The notes: generated by a model from the sequence alone, not told the origin. A stretch of DNA of 64,000 bases from Monoplex corrugatus (GCA_030674185.1 CM060307.1:45597181-45661180); one strand, 5' to 3'. Shown: positions 24,872-40,133, counted from the first letter of the stretch. Numbers and translations: made by a program.

Positions 24872-27800
24872 GAGAGAGAGAGAGAGATTCACTGATGACA
24901 GCCTACTGACATTCTACACAGTTGGTTGTGAATTTGAATTGCAAACTGTCTACCACTGTCAGTAACTCTGGACAATTTTTAAAGTGCTATGTACAGCTTT
25001 AAAAGGATATGCATGGACATTTTACAGAATTTTGTCCAAAATTGTTAATGGTCAATACATATCTGTCATTTGCGGGAAACTGTAAAATAGAAGTGTAAAT
25101 ACTTTCAATACTCACCCAACAACATCATGAAAATATTTCTTGAATGATTCTATACTTTCGTGCTGAAACACACACATCGAAGTACCTTGAGCATTAAAAA
25201 TGTTCTATATACCAAGAGAGAATCACTAAGATATCACAAACACACAAATACATCTACATCATATCCAGTAAGTTTGACATCTAACAATCTCCTGAATGGC
25301 TTCTGAAAATTCCATCCATGCAGATTTAAAGCTACAGCCAATATGCTTTTGACTGGCAAATCTAAGTATAAAGACATGAAGCTTAAATGGTTTCAAATTT
25401 GGACTGTGCAAAAAATCCTTGCATAACTAAGCATATCAAAACATGCATAAAAACTGGCCTAAATTATATAAAGTTGCTTCTGCATCTCACATTTGCTACA
25501 GCCTAAAACACAATTAATACAAGTACCCAACTACCAATTTTAAAAGAAAGTATGGAAGACTATTTATAACACATACAGGTGAATGGACCAGGAAAGCAGA
25601 AAATGACAGGAACAAATGACAGAAAGCCAAGGAGCAAGGCAGAAACAAAGACAGAGACAGAAAAGAGGAAATTTTTAGCACAGAATTTCCAGATGGTGGG
25701 GATACTATTTATACTGAGCCAAGCAACTTTTACTGTCAGGATTTACAAGTTGTTTTTACTTACCATGTTTTGTGGAGGTTGTAGTGAAAGACGAGCCTGT
25801 TTCCATCTTTGCTGGCGATAGTAAGTCTCAAACTTGTCTCTGTCTCCCTGAAATATGTATACAATATGATGTGTAAAAATGACAGAAAGACAAAGAAAGA
25901 AAGGGGATCAGGAACAAGACAAGCCAACTGACCATCACAAATCTGACTGAAAAGAGTAAAGGGTATGGTTACAAAACTGCATTGGCAATGTTCTAAACAA
26001 AGACTATGAAACAATCTAAAATAACTCAATTTACGAAACATTCCTTCATTTAAACAATCTAAATAATTAACAAAATTTACAAAACAGTATTCCAGACAAA
26101 AATTGGAGTCAAACGACAAGCGTGCAAAAAGTACAAAAGGTGCCTGAAGTAGAAATTCATCGACAAATTTTTCAGGGGAGAGTGCTTACAAGATCTTATC
26201 AACATAATGACAGGTGTACTGATGTCATTATCATAAGGTCAACAGATGAGACAAATTTTGTAAGTCTGACATACTCGTAAGACTCATATAACAGGCCAAG
26301 TTGGGCGAGTGATTCATATTACTCAATTTTTTTCATTGTTATCATGAAAAATTCTGTACAGAAACTGAAGACATAGTCTTTGAGATGGCAGATTATAAAC
26401 AACTTTGTATCATATCTTCCCTAAACACAGCAGAAGAAATTCATTTTCATCACACTACACAATAAAGCCTAAACAGTCAAAAGTACAAATACAGGAAAAA
26501 AAACGACTCCACTCACCAGAACTGTGTAAATGTGTAAACACCTGTAGACTGGAGAGAAGTCCACCAAGTCTTGCGCACTTAGTTCCTTGAAGAGAAGAGA
26601 ACCGTGATATTAGAGCAACTTGATCTTCAAAGATAAAATCAATGTCACACTCATCCCAATGTCTACATACTCCAGCTAATGTCTGAGTTATACCAAACCA
26701 TCCCCAAGTTTTTCTTTCACTCCTTTGCAACTTATGCTTTTGGCAACAGTAAATGATGCAACAATTTCCAGGAAAACTGAAAAATTACATCTAAGAGTTT
26801 AGTTCATTAACATTCAGCCAGGCTGGAAAGTTGTCAATCATTCAATCCTTAGCCTTTTCCCAAGGATCACTTCATCTACACTCACATCCTATTCGCTTTC
26901 AGCTTCTCCCTGCCTTTTCTTCTGGATGTTTTCTTCATCGTTTTCTTAAATACATCTAATGACTTATAACCCTTTAACTTAATGATGTAAAACTGCAACT
27001 ACAATGTCATCATAAGTTTAATACTGGGTCTATAATCAACTTAAAGATCTTTGCAATTAGAATGTTACCACGAATTAAACAACAAATTACTCTAGTGATG
27101 ATACCTAACTATCACATGCACAATAAAAAAAAACGTAAGAAAAAAAAACAGAAGGCAGGCAACGGGAAACCACCATCGTACGTTTCCCAGAATAATCATG
27201 GCCAGACAAAAGAAAAATTAAAATAACGATGTAAGTAGGGGTTCCTATGGAGCACCTTTGTCCGGTAGGGATTGTCATGCTGCACAGGTGACACCAGACC
27301 ATCAGCAAGCTACTGCGTTCGATCTCAAAAAAAAAAAGACCAAAATCGCAACATGAAATGTCAGGACATTGTTGCAAAAAGGACAAATGCCTATCAATTA
27401 ACATCAGGAAGAGAGTTCTTGAATGTTACATAGAACCGATAATGTTATACGGTTGTGAGGCATGGACAGTCAACAAGCAAAGCCAGAACAAGATTGAGGC
27501 AGCCAAAATGTCGTTTCTAAGAAGAATGTTTGAGAGTTCCATGGACAGCAAAGAAAACAAACAAGATAGTCTTTATGGAGGCAGACAAGAAGATCATTCA
27601 TAAGGAAGATTAGGAAAAGACAGGCAACATTTGTTGGCCATTTTATGAGGAAAGGGGAATTGGAGCACCTGGTCATAAGAAGAAAGCTGGAGCGAAAGAG
27701 AGCACCAGGCAGAACCAGATAAAAAATATCGGATGGACTTGCAGAGTGGCTGAAGACAGAGAGAGTGGAATATATGCTTGCGGCAACAAGGGACAGATGC

Positions 27801-30800
27801 ATATGGAGGTCCATGATCGCCAATGCCATGTGGCAAGGCACTTGATGATGGTGATGATCAAAACATGCACAATTACTTGCTGTCAATCAATCATTTAAAC
27901 TATTGCCCATCTAACCACAAGAACCATTTCATGACAAACATTTAACATTAACTCTTTCGCCCCCAAGTTTCTAACTGAAAACACTCCTTCAGTGCCAAGT
28001 ATTTTTTAGTCAATGCTTGGCTGAGCAAAATCACACCATATCAAAAATAATACAGTGGGTTATACCACCCAAAACTTGGCCGAGGGGTGAAGAGCTGTAT
28101 GTCAACGATCACACGGTGAAGGTAGCTGTTAAAGCGAACCTTGTTACAATGTTAAAACCCATCATTTAGCTGTTGAAGCGAACCTTGTTACAATGTGAAA
28201 AATTATCATTTTTATCATGATCCTCAGTGTGAACCAAAATTGCCAGTGGCGGTGAACAGTGGGGGCAACTAAGCCACCTGTGACAGCAAAAGATTTAACA
28301 CATTCTCTTTTCAAAATAAAAAATGGCTGAAAAAGAGCTACAAAACAGACGTTCATACATCTTCTTCTTCCTCGTCATCCGCAATGGTTGAAGATGGGTG
28401 TTCTACCTCCCCAGTAAATGGATTAGGTGGTGGAGGTGCTCGTCTTTTCTTTGCTCTTTTCTTGGCAATGGTGGGATCCATGTTGTTCTGTTCAGCAGCC
28501 TAAACATAATACAAATACAAATCACTCAATCTTCTGTGTCTAGAAAATTTCAAACTTCAGAACACTTTATTATTCAAGGATAATAGCATTAGCTCCCACA
28601 GAACATGTCTTCAAGAAAGAAAAAACATTCAGGTAGGGGGCAAACACACTAATGCTATGATGAAAATAAATGCACCACAATACATAAAATGTCCACACGC
28701 ACAAAAATTCATAAAAAATGATTTATACTGAAATAATGACTCCTACTGAACAACTATTGGTCATGCATCTTACAAAAGTATGAAAGACAAAGACAGACAC
28801 AGGTGAAGCAAATATCTGTTAATCCCTGACAACAACAACAATAATAACATAATGACAATAGTAGCAGTAGCAGTGATATATATATTGTTTTTTAAATCAT
28901 GATAATAACAATAAAAATGGTAACAGAATTAAAAAAAAACCAGAAACTTAAACAAAAATCACATAAATTAGAGACACAGAATCAAAGTTTAAGAAGAAAG
29001 TAAAGGAAGCATTCACAACAAAGGAGGGAGGAGACATATGAACTCTAACATGAACTCTAACAAGCAATGTTAAGGCAGTAAAAGCAGTTATAAAACTAAA
29101 CTACGATGCAGTACTAACATCCACATGTCATTTGGTTAAGCGCTTTACAATGTATATGTGTCTATTTGTAAAGTTAGAAACAAACGGAAAAAAAAACTAA
29201 ATGAAGCTTAAAAACAAACAAGTGTGGAGAAGAAGACACGCTGACTCTACAGTTAAGATGAAAAGAGATGAATCATAACATACACAATGCTAAAAAAGTT
29301 ATAAAAATGAACTATACTGAAATATCGACTGCCATATCACGGCTGTTCTTTCCGTTCCCTTTAGTTGGGAGGAAACTCCCCGTACGCGCAGAGGAATGTG
29401 ATATCTTGACCCACCCCACCGGACTACGGTTGTAAGATTAGCGCGTGCCAGTACTGCACAAGACCGCTGCCGCGCTCTTTCGCGTATCACACACACACGC
29501 GGTATTCCCCACCCAATGCACAGCTGCTTAGCCAGACAAAAAAATCACTTGGTTTACACTTTCGTTGTTTTCTTTTCTTAATGTGCTTACAGTTATTACA
29601 GTTATACAACATGCATAGAAATGAATAGACAAGAAATTTCGTGCTCTTCCGGTTTCTATTCCCCTTCCCCACATCGCTTTTTTTACGTACTTAATTTTTC
29701 ATTTATTCAATTGTTTATTTACTTATTTATTTATTTATCATTATTATCATTGTTATTAGCATTTATTATTTTTTATTTATTTATTTACTTTTTTTTTTGT
29801 TTATTTGTCTAAAATCACTTAAGTGAATAGACATTAAACCAATGACCACCACAAGAAATTTCTCAACAAAACAAGACCAAACATGGCCTATAAAAAGTTG
29901 CATGCACCTCAAAGAGACTGTGTTGAATGCGAGTGTTAGAAGCAGTACTAATCATAAAACATACACAATTAGAAAAACAAGTGAAGTTTTAAACTTCCTT
30001 TTCACAAAGATGCAAATTTCCATTCATACAGTTTGCTCACACAGTGACACACTATCACTCTGCATGCCATTCCACTCACCCAAAGGCGTGAGATATTCCC
30101 ACGGTTCCGAGCAGGTCAGCTTTAATTACTCCACTGACAGGGGAAAGATAGAGACACAGATATGGGCCAGACTGTGCTTGTTCTGTGTTTCACTGCTATT
30201 TGCTTTGGCCTTCCTGATCGTTTTACTGGTTTGCCACCTTTTCTTTGTTCACAAAACTGTGAACACACAGACCAGTCACTAATCTGAAGTGACTGATCAG
30301 ATGGAACCACAGGGCTGTCCAGTTTTCTATGTCTCAAAGGGACATAGGTGAATTGTTTGAGCTTTGTTTTTTTCAAATTGATCAGTCTGGAGTGACATTT
30401 TTGACAAAATGTTTCTGAATGCCTTCTCTGTCTGACCGAAGGTTTATATTGTGAAATGCCTTTAGTTCAGTGTCTATATTTCTGCAAAATTTTACATTAG
30501 TTTCTGCCGTTCTTTTTGAGTGCCCACCACACACTCTATACAATAAATGTAATCTTTTTAAATGCAACTGCTTTGAATGTTCTGTCTCCATACTGTTTTG
30601 ATTAGACACAAACAAATCACATACTAAATTAGTAGCTCACCATGAAACCACCCTAATATATAAATGATGAAAAAACACGCGCACACACAAACCGATTTGT
30701 TCTGTTAATCCTTTTGTGTATACTTTAACACACAAAGTTCATATTTTCCGTAAAAAGTAGATAAACCAGGCACCACAACAAATTACTAAGCAAAATAGAC

Positions 30801-33800
30801 CGCACAGAACAAAAGAACAGTCTTTTATCTAATTGTGTGCACACTGCTTTTGCCCAAACAAAGTTTGAGGCGGACACTGCATGCTTTTGTATTAAGTACA
30901 TGGAATGTGTTAGTTTAACAGATAACAGAGAAGCGATTCCAGCCTAGCGCCTGCAAGCAGGCACCTGTGCCAGAGATAAGAGCTGGGGAAAGGGAGGGGG
31001 GGGGGGAGGTCAGCGGTGTAAGTGTGAGCCGGCCAGGCCTGCCTAAATGGTGAGAAATGGCAGCATTTGTACAGCCGTGATATATGTCAATTGGTCAAGC
31101 GTTTTACACGAGCATGAGAGACAAAGGCAGACGCATAACACACTGTCAGTCCCTAACAATAACAAAAATAATAAAAAATAATAACAGTAATAGCAGCAGC
31201 AATAGTAGCAGAAGCAGTAATAAAAAAAAAATCATGATGACAATGAAAATGGCAATATCATAACCATGAATAAGCAACATTACAGTAAAGTAAAACTGAG
31301 TAGCTCCAAAGGTATGTGTAACTTTACTGACACATATTAATACCTTTCTGACAACGCGTATCTGCTGAGTTTGCTGCCCCTGGACCAAGTAATTTTGACT
31401 GTTGCAGTCATCATTATAGTCATCATGCATAAAATCCTGATATACTTGTTTCTAAATGAATCTGATTAAAACTGTGAACTTTGTGTAAAAATGATTACTT
31501 TATATATACATGTAGTGCAATTGTCTATTATAAAAAACAGGAAAAAAACAGTATTTTGATTTGACCATGCCCACGCATACCGGCGCCTTGCACATTTTGT
31601 TTTTTTCTCATGATGCACATCACCGTCATTACTTTCAACAGTATTTTCATTATAATTGTTGCCAAAATTACTGTCGGAATCATTGCTCTAATCACCTTTG
31701 TCTGGAACTCTAAGTTCATCTATGAAGATTTCATCAACTACTTGTTGAATTGTGTAAAAGTTTTGCTTTGTCAAGCTTTTGAATGAACCAAAGACTGTTA
31801 CATTTACAGGAAATTCAAAGGGTCGTTTCCCCCTGAAATACATGCATGGCGAAGTCCTATCTTCTTCTGTTGTCCCCAGCAACAGTTAAAAGCAAAAGTA
31901 GCAATAATGACTGGTAATTTGTTGGCTGCGGTCCACAGACGGAATTTTGTATAACTGACAAGTGTCAGTTGTCATCAGAAATGTGTTAATGGGTCAAAGT
32001 ACTGAATGCCTTGGTCTGGACAAGTAATTCAACCAATAACACATGAATACAAAATGCATACATGAAAAGTTGACACCAGTAACTATCAAAATAACAGTAT
32101 AACTAAAGACATGAAATACAAAACACATGTCATGAAAAATGATTAAATAACCACACCAGTAGCCTATGACGGCTAACTAGGTTTTCAAAACAAAGAAGAT
32201 CAAATAAGCGCATAAGAAGCCTACGGCTGCTTACTAAGTTTTGAAAATAATGAATGAAAAATGATCACATCAAATGCATATGACTAGGTCATCAAAATAA
32301 TGAAAATTCAACAACCACATCAGTTTGTTGTAACTGCTTAATAGATGCAATTACAACTCCAAAGCACATATACTGTTCACAGACACTTCTCAGCAGTAAA
32401 TACAAAGTTTAGAATGATAAGCATGTCAGATCTGCTGGCTCCTAGGGGAGGAGGGAGGTCTATTGCATTACTGAACTGACGGTTATTGAGTCAAATCTCT
32501 AGAGGGAATAAGGGAAGAGGCAATGGCCCTAGATGTTTCATTTGCAGCTAGCTAGCTATCTGTGGAGATTGATGTGACATTACATCAATGATGACTGTTG
32601 TTTACCTGGAACACAGTGCTTAAAATAAATCAGATCTTAATAATTCACAGTTTATTTTCAATTAATTCTGTTATATTACACAAAATAAACTGTTCAAATG
32701 AAAGATATCAAATCAAAACCAAAAAATTTACACATGCATGTAAACATGCCATTCGAACATGACAGTAACAAATATATACACTCTCTCTTTTTACTATATT
32801 TACAAATGAACATGGAGAACTTAACCATCCATGCTTACATGTTTCATGGCAACTTCCCCAATTTTGGTTGAGTGCTTGCGGATGCTCTCCAGGAAGTCCT
32901 TGAGCTCTGACATTGAAGCTTCCTTGATTTGCTGGCGCAGTTTGGGAATGGCCTCAGCCATGGTCTGAGAAAACCAGTGAGTCATGACACGGGGTAGATA
33001 GGTGTGCTCCAACTGTTCCAGGGTCTTCAGTGCTGGGTAGTACCTGACAGCACAAATCCAGTTCTTCATTATTTGACACATGAATGATAACACCAAAACA
33101 TTACAGCATGATAGGTGTGCTCCAACTGTTCCAGGGTCTTCAGTGCTGGGTAGTACTGACAGCACAAATCCAGTTCTTCATTATTTGACAAATGAATGAT
33201 TACACCAACACATTACAGCAGAAAAAAACAAAACAAAACACATACACACACAAAAAAAAACCCCAAAAAACAAAACAAAACACACACACACATTAAAAAA
33301 AAAGAAAAAAAAAAACCTCCTAACTTCCACTATTCTGAACTGACTTGATTTTCTTCCCATGAGCTGCAATTAGTTGAGGTGAGATCAAGGAAAGTATTAA
33401 AAGGGATTGTGATGTGCCTGTACAAGTAGTTTACACAAAATAAGACTACTGAAATGCACAAAATGAATCAGTGAAACACATGTATGTGTATCACTGCATG
33501 TGCACTGTATATGTATGAGTGTACATGGAGCTGATAGACATGCTCAACTGGCAAATCTAGTAAAAACACTCAGCTGACGAAAACTGAGAACAGTGAACAT
33601 GTTAGATATATACCAAAGACAACAAAAAGATGAATGCTATGATGGAGCAAAACGAGGTGGCAGTAGAGAAAGCACTGATAAATCTGTAAGCAGTAGTGTA
33701 ATTTCTTACCACACTTCACATCTGTCCACAAATAGTTTTCATCCAGCCTTAAGGAACTTGACATAATCATCTTTTTGAACCCTTTCACCCCCAGTTTGTC

Positions 33801-36800
33801 CAACACTGATTAGGTCAGACAAATAGGTCTGCTACTGGCAAGCTGTAGCCCAGTACTACCTGTCACAGCAGGAGACTTGGAGAGGGGATTGGCGCCACCA
33901 AGGATTAACCTAAGCCCACAGAAAAGATATGAGAGACACTATAGCCAACAACATACCGGATCGGTCGGGGCCCGGGTTACAAACGACCGCGCTTACCACT
34001 GACAAGCACCAGGGTGGAAGTGAAAAGTCAGCTACTGGGGCAAAGACATCATTCAAACTGCCAACGGAAAAAGCTACCATTGGAACCTGGAATGTCCGTA
34101 CACTCCATCAGTGCGGCAAAGTAAAAGAACTAGAACACGAGCTGAGACGCTACCAATGGGACATTGTGGGTATATCGGAAGTAAGATGGACAGGCTTCGG
34201 AGAAGCAATCACAGAGGAAGGGCACAAGATGTGGTACAGTGGCGAAGAGTCACTACATGAAAATGGCGTAGCTTTCATCGTACGCAAAGAAGTCATTGGA
34301 TGCATCATGAGCTGCACGCCTGTCTACAGCAGAATCATCAGCATTCGGGTGTCAGCCAAACCAAAGAACATCACCATCATACAAGTGTATGCTCCAACTA
34401 CCAGCCACGAAGACCAGGTGGTTGAAGAATTCTATGAGAAAATAGAAGACACCATCGGAAAAGCCCCCAGGAAAGACATCATCATAGTTCAGGGGGACTT
34501 CAACGCCAAAGTCGGCCCAGATGCCTACAAAAACTGGGCTGGAACAGTGGGTCAATTTGGCACAGGGGAAACTAATGACAGGGGACTTCGCCTTCTGGAG
34601 TTTGCCTGCACCCAACGGCTCACCATTGCCAACACCCTCTACCCCCACAAACTGTCAAGAAGAACAACCTGGCATGCGCCGAACGGAAAGACTCACAACC
34701 AGATCGACTTTGTCCTCACACCGCGGCGCTTCAAATCAAGCATTAATAAAGCAAAGACGAGGACATACCCTGGAGCTGATATAGGCAGCGACCACGACCT
34801 CGTGCTGCTCACAATGAAGATCAAATTGAAAAAGAAGTACCAAGCTGCGCAGCCACGCATCAAGTTTGACCTGGAAAAGCTAAAAGATCCAGAGATAGAA
34901 GAGGCATTCCAGGCACAGCTCGGGGGGCGGTTCGCGGCACTCAACTTCCTGGACAGCGACATCAACGACCTCACAAACAACTTTGGTGAGGCAGTCCGCG
35001 AAACAGCAGAAGAGGTACTGGGGCGACAGAGGAAGAAACACCAAGCATGGATCTCAAATGACATCCTTGACCTCTGCGACAACAGAAGATCACTGAAGAA
35101 GACGAAAAACTCCAGCCCTGAAGAAGCCGCACAGTATCGTAAAACCAACAACCTTGTAAAGAAGAAAATGATTGAAGCCAAAGAACAATGGATCAACAAC
35201 CAGTGTGAGAACATCAGAAAGGCATGAAAAAAGGAAACAGCAAACATGCCTTCACCACACTGAAAAACCTTACCAAGACGCAGCAAAACAGATCGTCAGT
35301 CATCGAGGATACCTCAGGCGAGCTGCTGACAGAAAGCTCCGCTGTTCTGAACAGATGGACGCAGTACTGCCAAGAACTATACAACTACCCAATACAGCCA
35401 GATGACAGTTTGTTTCAGGGGGACTCAACACCATTGAGGGAATCCTCACCGCTACCAGTGATGAGAGAAGAAGTGGAAGAAGCCATCCGCAGCCTACCAG
35501 CAGGGAAATCACCTGGAGCAGACAATATCCCAGCAGAGCTGCTCAAACATGGAGGGAATGATTTGGTCACTCGTGTAACATCGATTTGTCAGAAGATCTG
35601 GGAGACAAAACAGTGGCCCACAGAATGGACTCAATCACTCATCATCCCCCTGCCCAAAAAGGGAAATATGCGCCAATGCCAGAACTACAGAACAATAAGT
35701 CTCATTAGCCACACCAGCAAGATCATGCTCAGAGTCATATTGAATCGACTGAAGAAAGAAGCGGAAGAACACCTTGCGGAAGAACAAGCTGGATTTAGGG
35801 CGGGCAGAAGCACAGTAGAACAGATCTTCACCTGCCGGATAATGATGGAGAAACATCTGCAGCATCAGAGAGACCTGTTCCACAACTTCATAGACTTTAA
35901 AAAAGCATTCGACAGGGTGTGGCATAAGGGTTTGTGGCAGGTGCTAAGAAAGTTAAGCATAGAGGAAGGTCTCGTCCAAACCATCCAGGCGCTGTATAAC
36001 ACTGCCAGCAGCGCAGTTCTCCTCAACAACCAGATAGAGGACTACTTCAAGACCACAGTTGGAGTCCGTCAAGGCTGCCTACTCTCTCCCGTGCTGTTCA
36101 ATCTCTTCCTGGAGAACATCATGCGTGAAGCCCTCCATGACTTCCACTCCACTGTCTCCATCGGAGGAAGAACCATCAACAACCTGAGGTTCGCAGATGA
36201 CATCGACCTGATGGGAGGCAGCAACGAAGAACTACAAGACCTGACCATGAGACTGGAAGAAAGTGCAGGTGCACACGGAATGGAAGTGAGCACAGAAAAA
36301 AGCAAAGTCCTGGTCAACAGCACAACCAACACCCATGCTGAAATCTACATGAACGGGCAACAGCTTGAAGAAGTGGACGCTTTCAAATACTTGGCGCCAC
36401 TCTCACCAAAGACGGTCGCTCTACAACAGAAATCAAGACCAGACTAACGATCGCAACAGCAGCAATGGTAAAGCTAAACAAGATCTGGAAGAGCAGAGAG
36501 ATCGGCTTTCCATCGAAGATGAAGCTGTACAAGTCCCTGGTGCTCCCCATCCTGCTGTATGGATGCGAGAGCTGGACCATGACAGCAGAGACCACCAAGA
36601 GAATCCAGACGTTTGAAACTAAATGCTTCAGGCGCTTGCTCGGGATCTCTTGGCAAGATCGGAAGACAAACGACTTTGTGTGGAGCCAAATAACAACACT
36701 CGCAGGCCCACAAGAACCCCTCCTGGCAACAGTCAAGAACAGGAAGCTGTCGTGGTTCGGGCATGTCACACGCCACAACTCACTGCCCAAAACGGTCCTC

Positions 36801-38986
36801 CAGGGTACACTGGGAGGTGGCAGACGAAGGGGACGACAAGCCAAATGCTGGATGGACAACATCAAAGAATGGACCAGGTTGGATGGCCCCACGCTGGTGC
36901 GACAGGCGGAGGACAGGACCGGTTGGCGACGGCTGGCTTCAAGAGTGTCTCTCATCTCTCCTCTACGCCCATCACGGGCAGGAGAATGATGATGATGATG
37001 ATGATTATCGCTTGACTTCCATGTAAAAAGGAACAAGTCTTGCAATTTTAGACAGTACATGACGATTAAAATTTATTAAAATTAAAATCACTTTTTTCTG
37101 TTGCATTAAGAGTGTTTTCTGCATTCAGCACACAATAAAGTTTTAAAAAAAGTGTTCTTTTTTTCAAGATCAAGTTCTTATCTATATACACACACACAAA
37201 AATCAATTCTGACAGTCAACACTACAAACACACTCTGAATCTGCTCTCCCCTTGCTTTGCTGCATCTAGGCTGCATACAATCTTGTTTGACGTTCATGTC
37301 TTCAAATATTTTCTCCATGAAAAAAAAATCCATATGACTAGCATCAGCAGAAAGATCTTGCACAATACTAAAGATTTCCATGAAACTGATAAACTCTGAC
37401 AGTCTCCCTACGCTCCTCCCATTCATCACTGACATCATCAACACTTCTCTCCAAACTGGAACTGTCCCAGATTCTTTCAAATCTGCTATTGTTCACCCTC
37501 TCCTCAAGAAATACAATTTAGACCCAAATGAACTGAAAAATTACCGGCCTATCTCTAATCTCTCTTTCTTGTCAAAACTGCTTGAAAAAGTTGTCCTCAA
37601 CCAACTGAACTCTCACCTGTCTGCCAACAATCTCCTCAATCCTTTCCAGTCAGCCTACCGCCAGTGCCATAGCACTGAAACTGCCTTGCTACACATTCTC
37701 AACAATCTCCTCCTTGCAACTGATACTGGCAAAGTCTCTCTCCTCACACTCCTTGATCTGTCTGCAGCCTTTGATACCATTCATCATGGTATTCTCCTTT
37801 CTAGACTTCATCATACTTTTGGCATCTCTGACATTGCTCTCTCCTGATTCACTTCATATCTATCAAACAGAAAACAAACTGTTCTCATCAATGGCACTTA
37901 CTCTCAACCTGCATACCTGACCTGTGGTGTTCCACAAGGATCTGTCCTTGGCCCTGTTCTTTTCACTCTTTACACCTCCCCCCTGTCCACCATCATTAAC
38001 TCCCACTCTATAAAACACCACTTCTATGCTGATGACACCCAACTTAAAGACAGTGACTCACCTGACAATATACAGCGCCTCCTGACTCGCACCACTGAGT
38101 GTTACTCGGACATTAAAAATTGGATGACATACAACAAACTTCAGCTAAATGATGACAAGACAGAAGCTATCCTCATTGGCACCCGTCAGAAACTTTCTCA
38201 GCTGCCTCCTCTTTCTCTCCCATTATGTAACACATCAGTCCCAATTTCTGATTCAGCTAAAAACCTTGGTGTCTGCATTGACTACCCTCTCCATGAACAA
38301 CTTTGTTTCTCAAACTGCCAGATCTTGCTACTATCACCTCCATCGTATAAGCCTAATCAGGAAGTATCTCTCTGTGGAAACAACTGCAAAACTCGTTCTC
38401 TCCTTCATAATGTCTCGCATTGACTATTGCAATTCACTCCTGTCCGGTCTTCCTGCCTCCACCACTCACATCCTACAGCGCATTCAAAACAATGCTGCAT
38501 GCCTTGTACTCAAAAAGAAAAAAGCTGACCACATATCTCCTCTCCTGGCACAACTTCACTGGCTCCCTGTATCAAAGTGCATACAGTACAAACTAGACAC
38601 CATGTGCTACAAAAGCCTCAATAACGATTACCTGTCAAGCCTACTTGAGATCTATGTTCCCTCACGTACCCTCCGCTCTGCCTCCGATCCTCTGACTTTT
38701 CGCTTTCCACGCACTAAGCTCAATACCTATGGTCCACGAGCCTTCTCTGTTTCTGGTCCGCTCTCCTGGAACAAACTTCCTCTCTCAGTCCGTCAGCAAC
38801 CTACTTTTGTCTCCTTCAAGTCTGCTCTCAAAACTCACCTTTTCTCCTCTGCATAAAATCCTGACCTCACTCAATCCCCTCTGCAGCCTGTCTCCGCTTG
38901 GAGGGGAATCACATTGCAATATATAATTGTATATAATATGCTCTCTATAATTTTCCATTGTTTTTATTCTTTCTCCCCATTTATAG

Positions 38987-39024
<38 letters not shown>

Positions 39025-39474
39025 ATGGGTGCGTGTGTGTGAGTGCATGCGTGCGTGTGTGTGCGTGTGTGTGTGTTTCAGCGCTTAGATTTGATTTTAT
39101 CAAGATTTTGTGCTATATAAATATTGTAATTATTATTATTATTATTAACTGTGTAGGTCATCCTGGGAGATCAGGCAATAGATCTGAGAATGAACCACAT
39201 GCACTGTCAGTACCACTGTCATTGTTGGCAAAATAGAGTGTGACAGAGTAAGTTGATAACTATGATACACTCAACTTAAGTTGGATCAAATTTGACAAGA
39301 TCTTCATATGACAGTGTACTCATGTGTGCATGTGCGTGTGTGTATGTTAACATGTGCGTATGCAAGCTGAGAAAAAGAGAGAGAGAGAGAGAGAAAAAGA
39401 GAGAGAGAGAGAGGAGAGAAAGAGAAAGGTAGAGACAGAGAGGGGATAGAGAGAGAGAGAGAAAGAGAGAGGAG

Positions 39475-39553
<79 letters not shown>

Positions 39554-39995
39554 ACCTTTTATTTTTCATCTGTTCTTGGAGTTTTCCATACATCTCAAGC
39601 ACTGAAAGAAAAAAAGAAAAAAAAGAAAAAGCAAACGTATAAAAAAATGCTCAATCAACTGTGAATACTCCAAATCTAAAGGCCATAAGACTAACACGAC
39701 CATATCAAGTTTCACCCACTTCCTTTTAGATCTATACGTTCAGTATGGTTTGTTTCGTTTTGGTTAGTCTCCTATTTTGATTTGCAAAAAAAACCTAGTT
39801 CAAATGTAATTTCTCAACAGTTTATCTCTTCTCAATCTGACTACCCTATCACCTTTCACCTGATAAATGGCAACAAATGCTCCCTAGTAAAGGAAAGCAC
39901 AGTGCAATTAAATAAAAAGCCACACAATTTTATCATATTCATTTTGCTCACCTGCCACAACACTGAATGGATTTTACAGCAAATCATCAGAGACT

Positions 39996-40083
<88 letters not shown>

Positions 40084-40084
40084 T

Positions 40085-40133
<49 letters not shown>

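Larger units (their letters stand above)
33826..37008 (+). mobile_element. RTE-like LINE, nearly full length, frameshifted
   Basis: An APE endonuclease and reverse transcriptase lie on the plus strand, with a GATGATGATGATGATTA microsatellite 3' end at 36987-37006. The coding region is continuous except for two single-site frame breaks (about 35215-35224 and about 36395). It is antisense to EXOC6 in intron 4-5. The 5' limit is uncertain. Confidence 0.88.
37383..39150 (+). mobile_element. L2/CR1-like LINE, 5'-truncated
   Basis: A reverse transcriptase from the fingers to the C-terminus, then a TG-repeat-bearing 3' UTR, GATTTTATCAAGATTTTGTG then CTATATAAATATTG and an ATT repeat end. It starts inside RT, with no endonuclease, so it is truncated. 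The same 3' tail recurs at 9251-9316. Confidence 0.85.

Noticed and set aside
29842..30282. 146-codon plus-strand frame with a hydrophobic end
   Set aside because: It starts in a LINE tail, lies antisense in an EXOC6 intron and matches no family.
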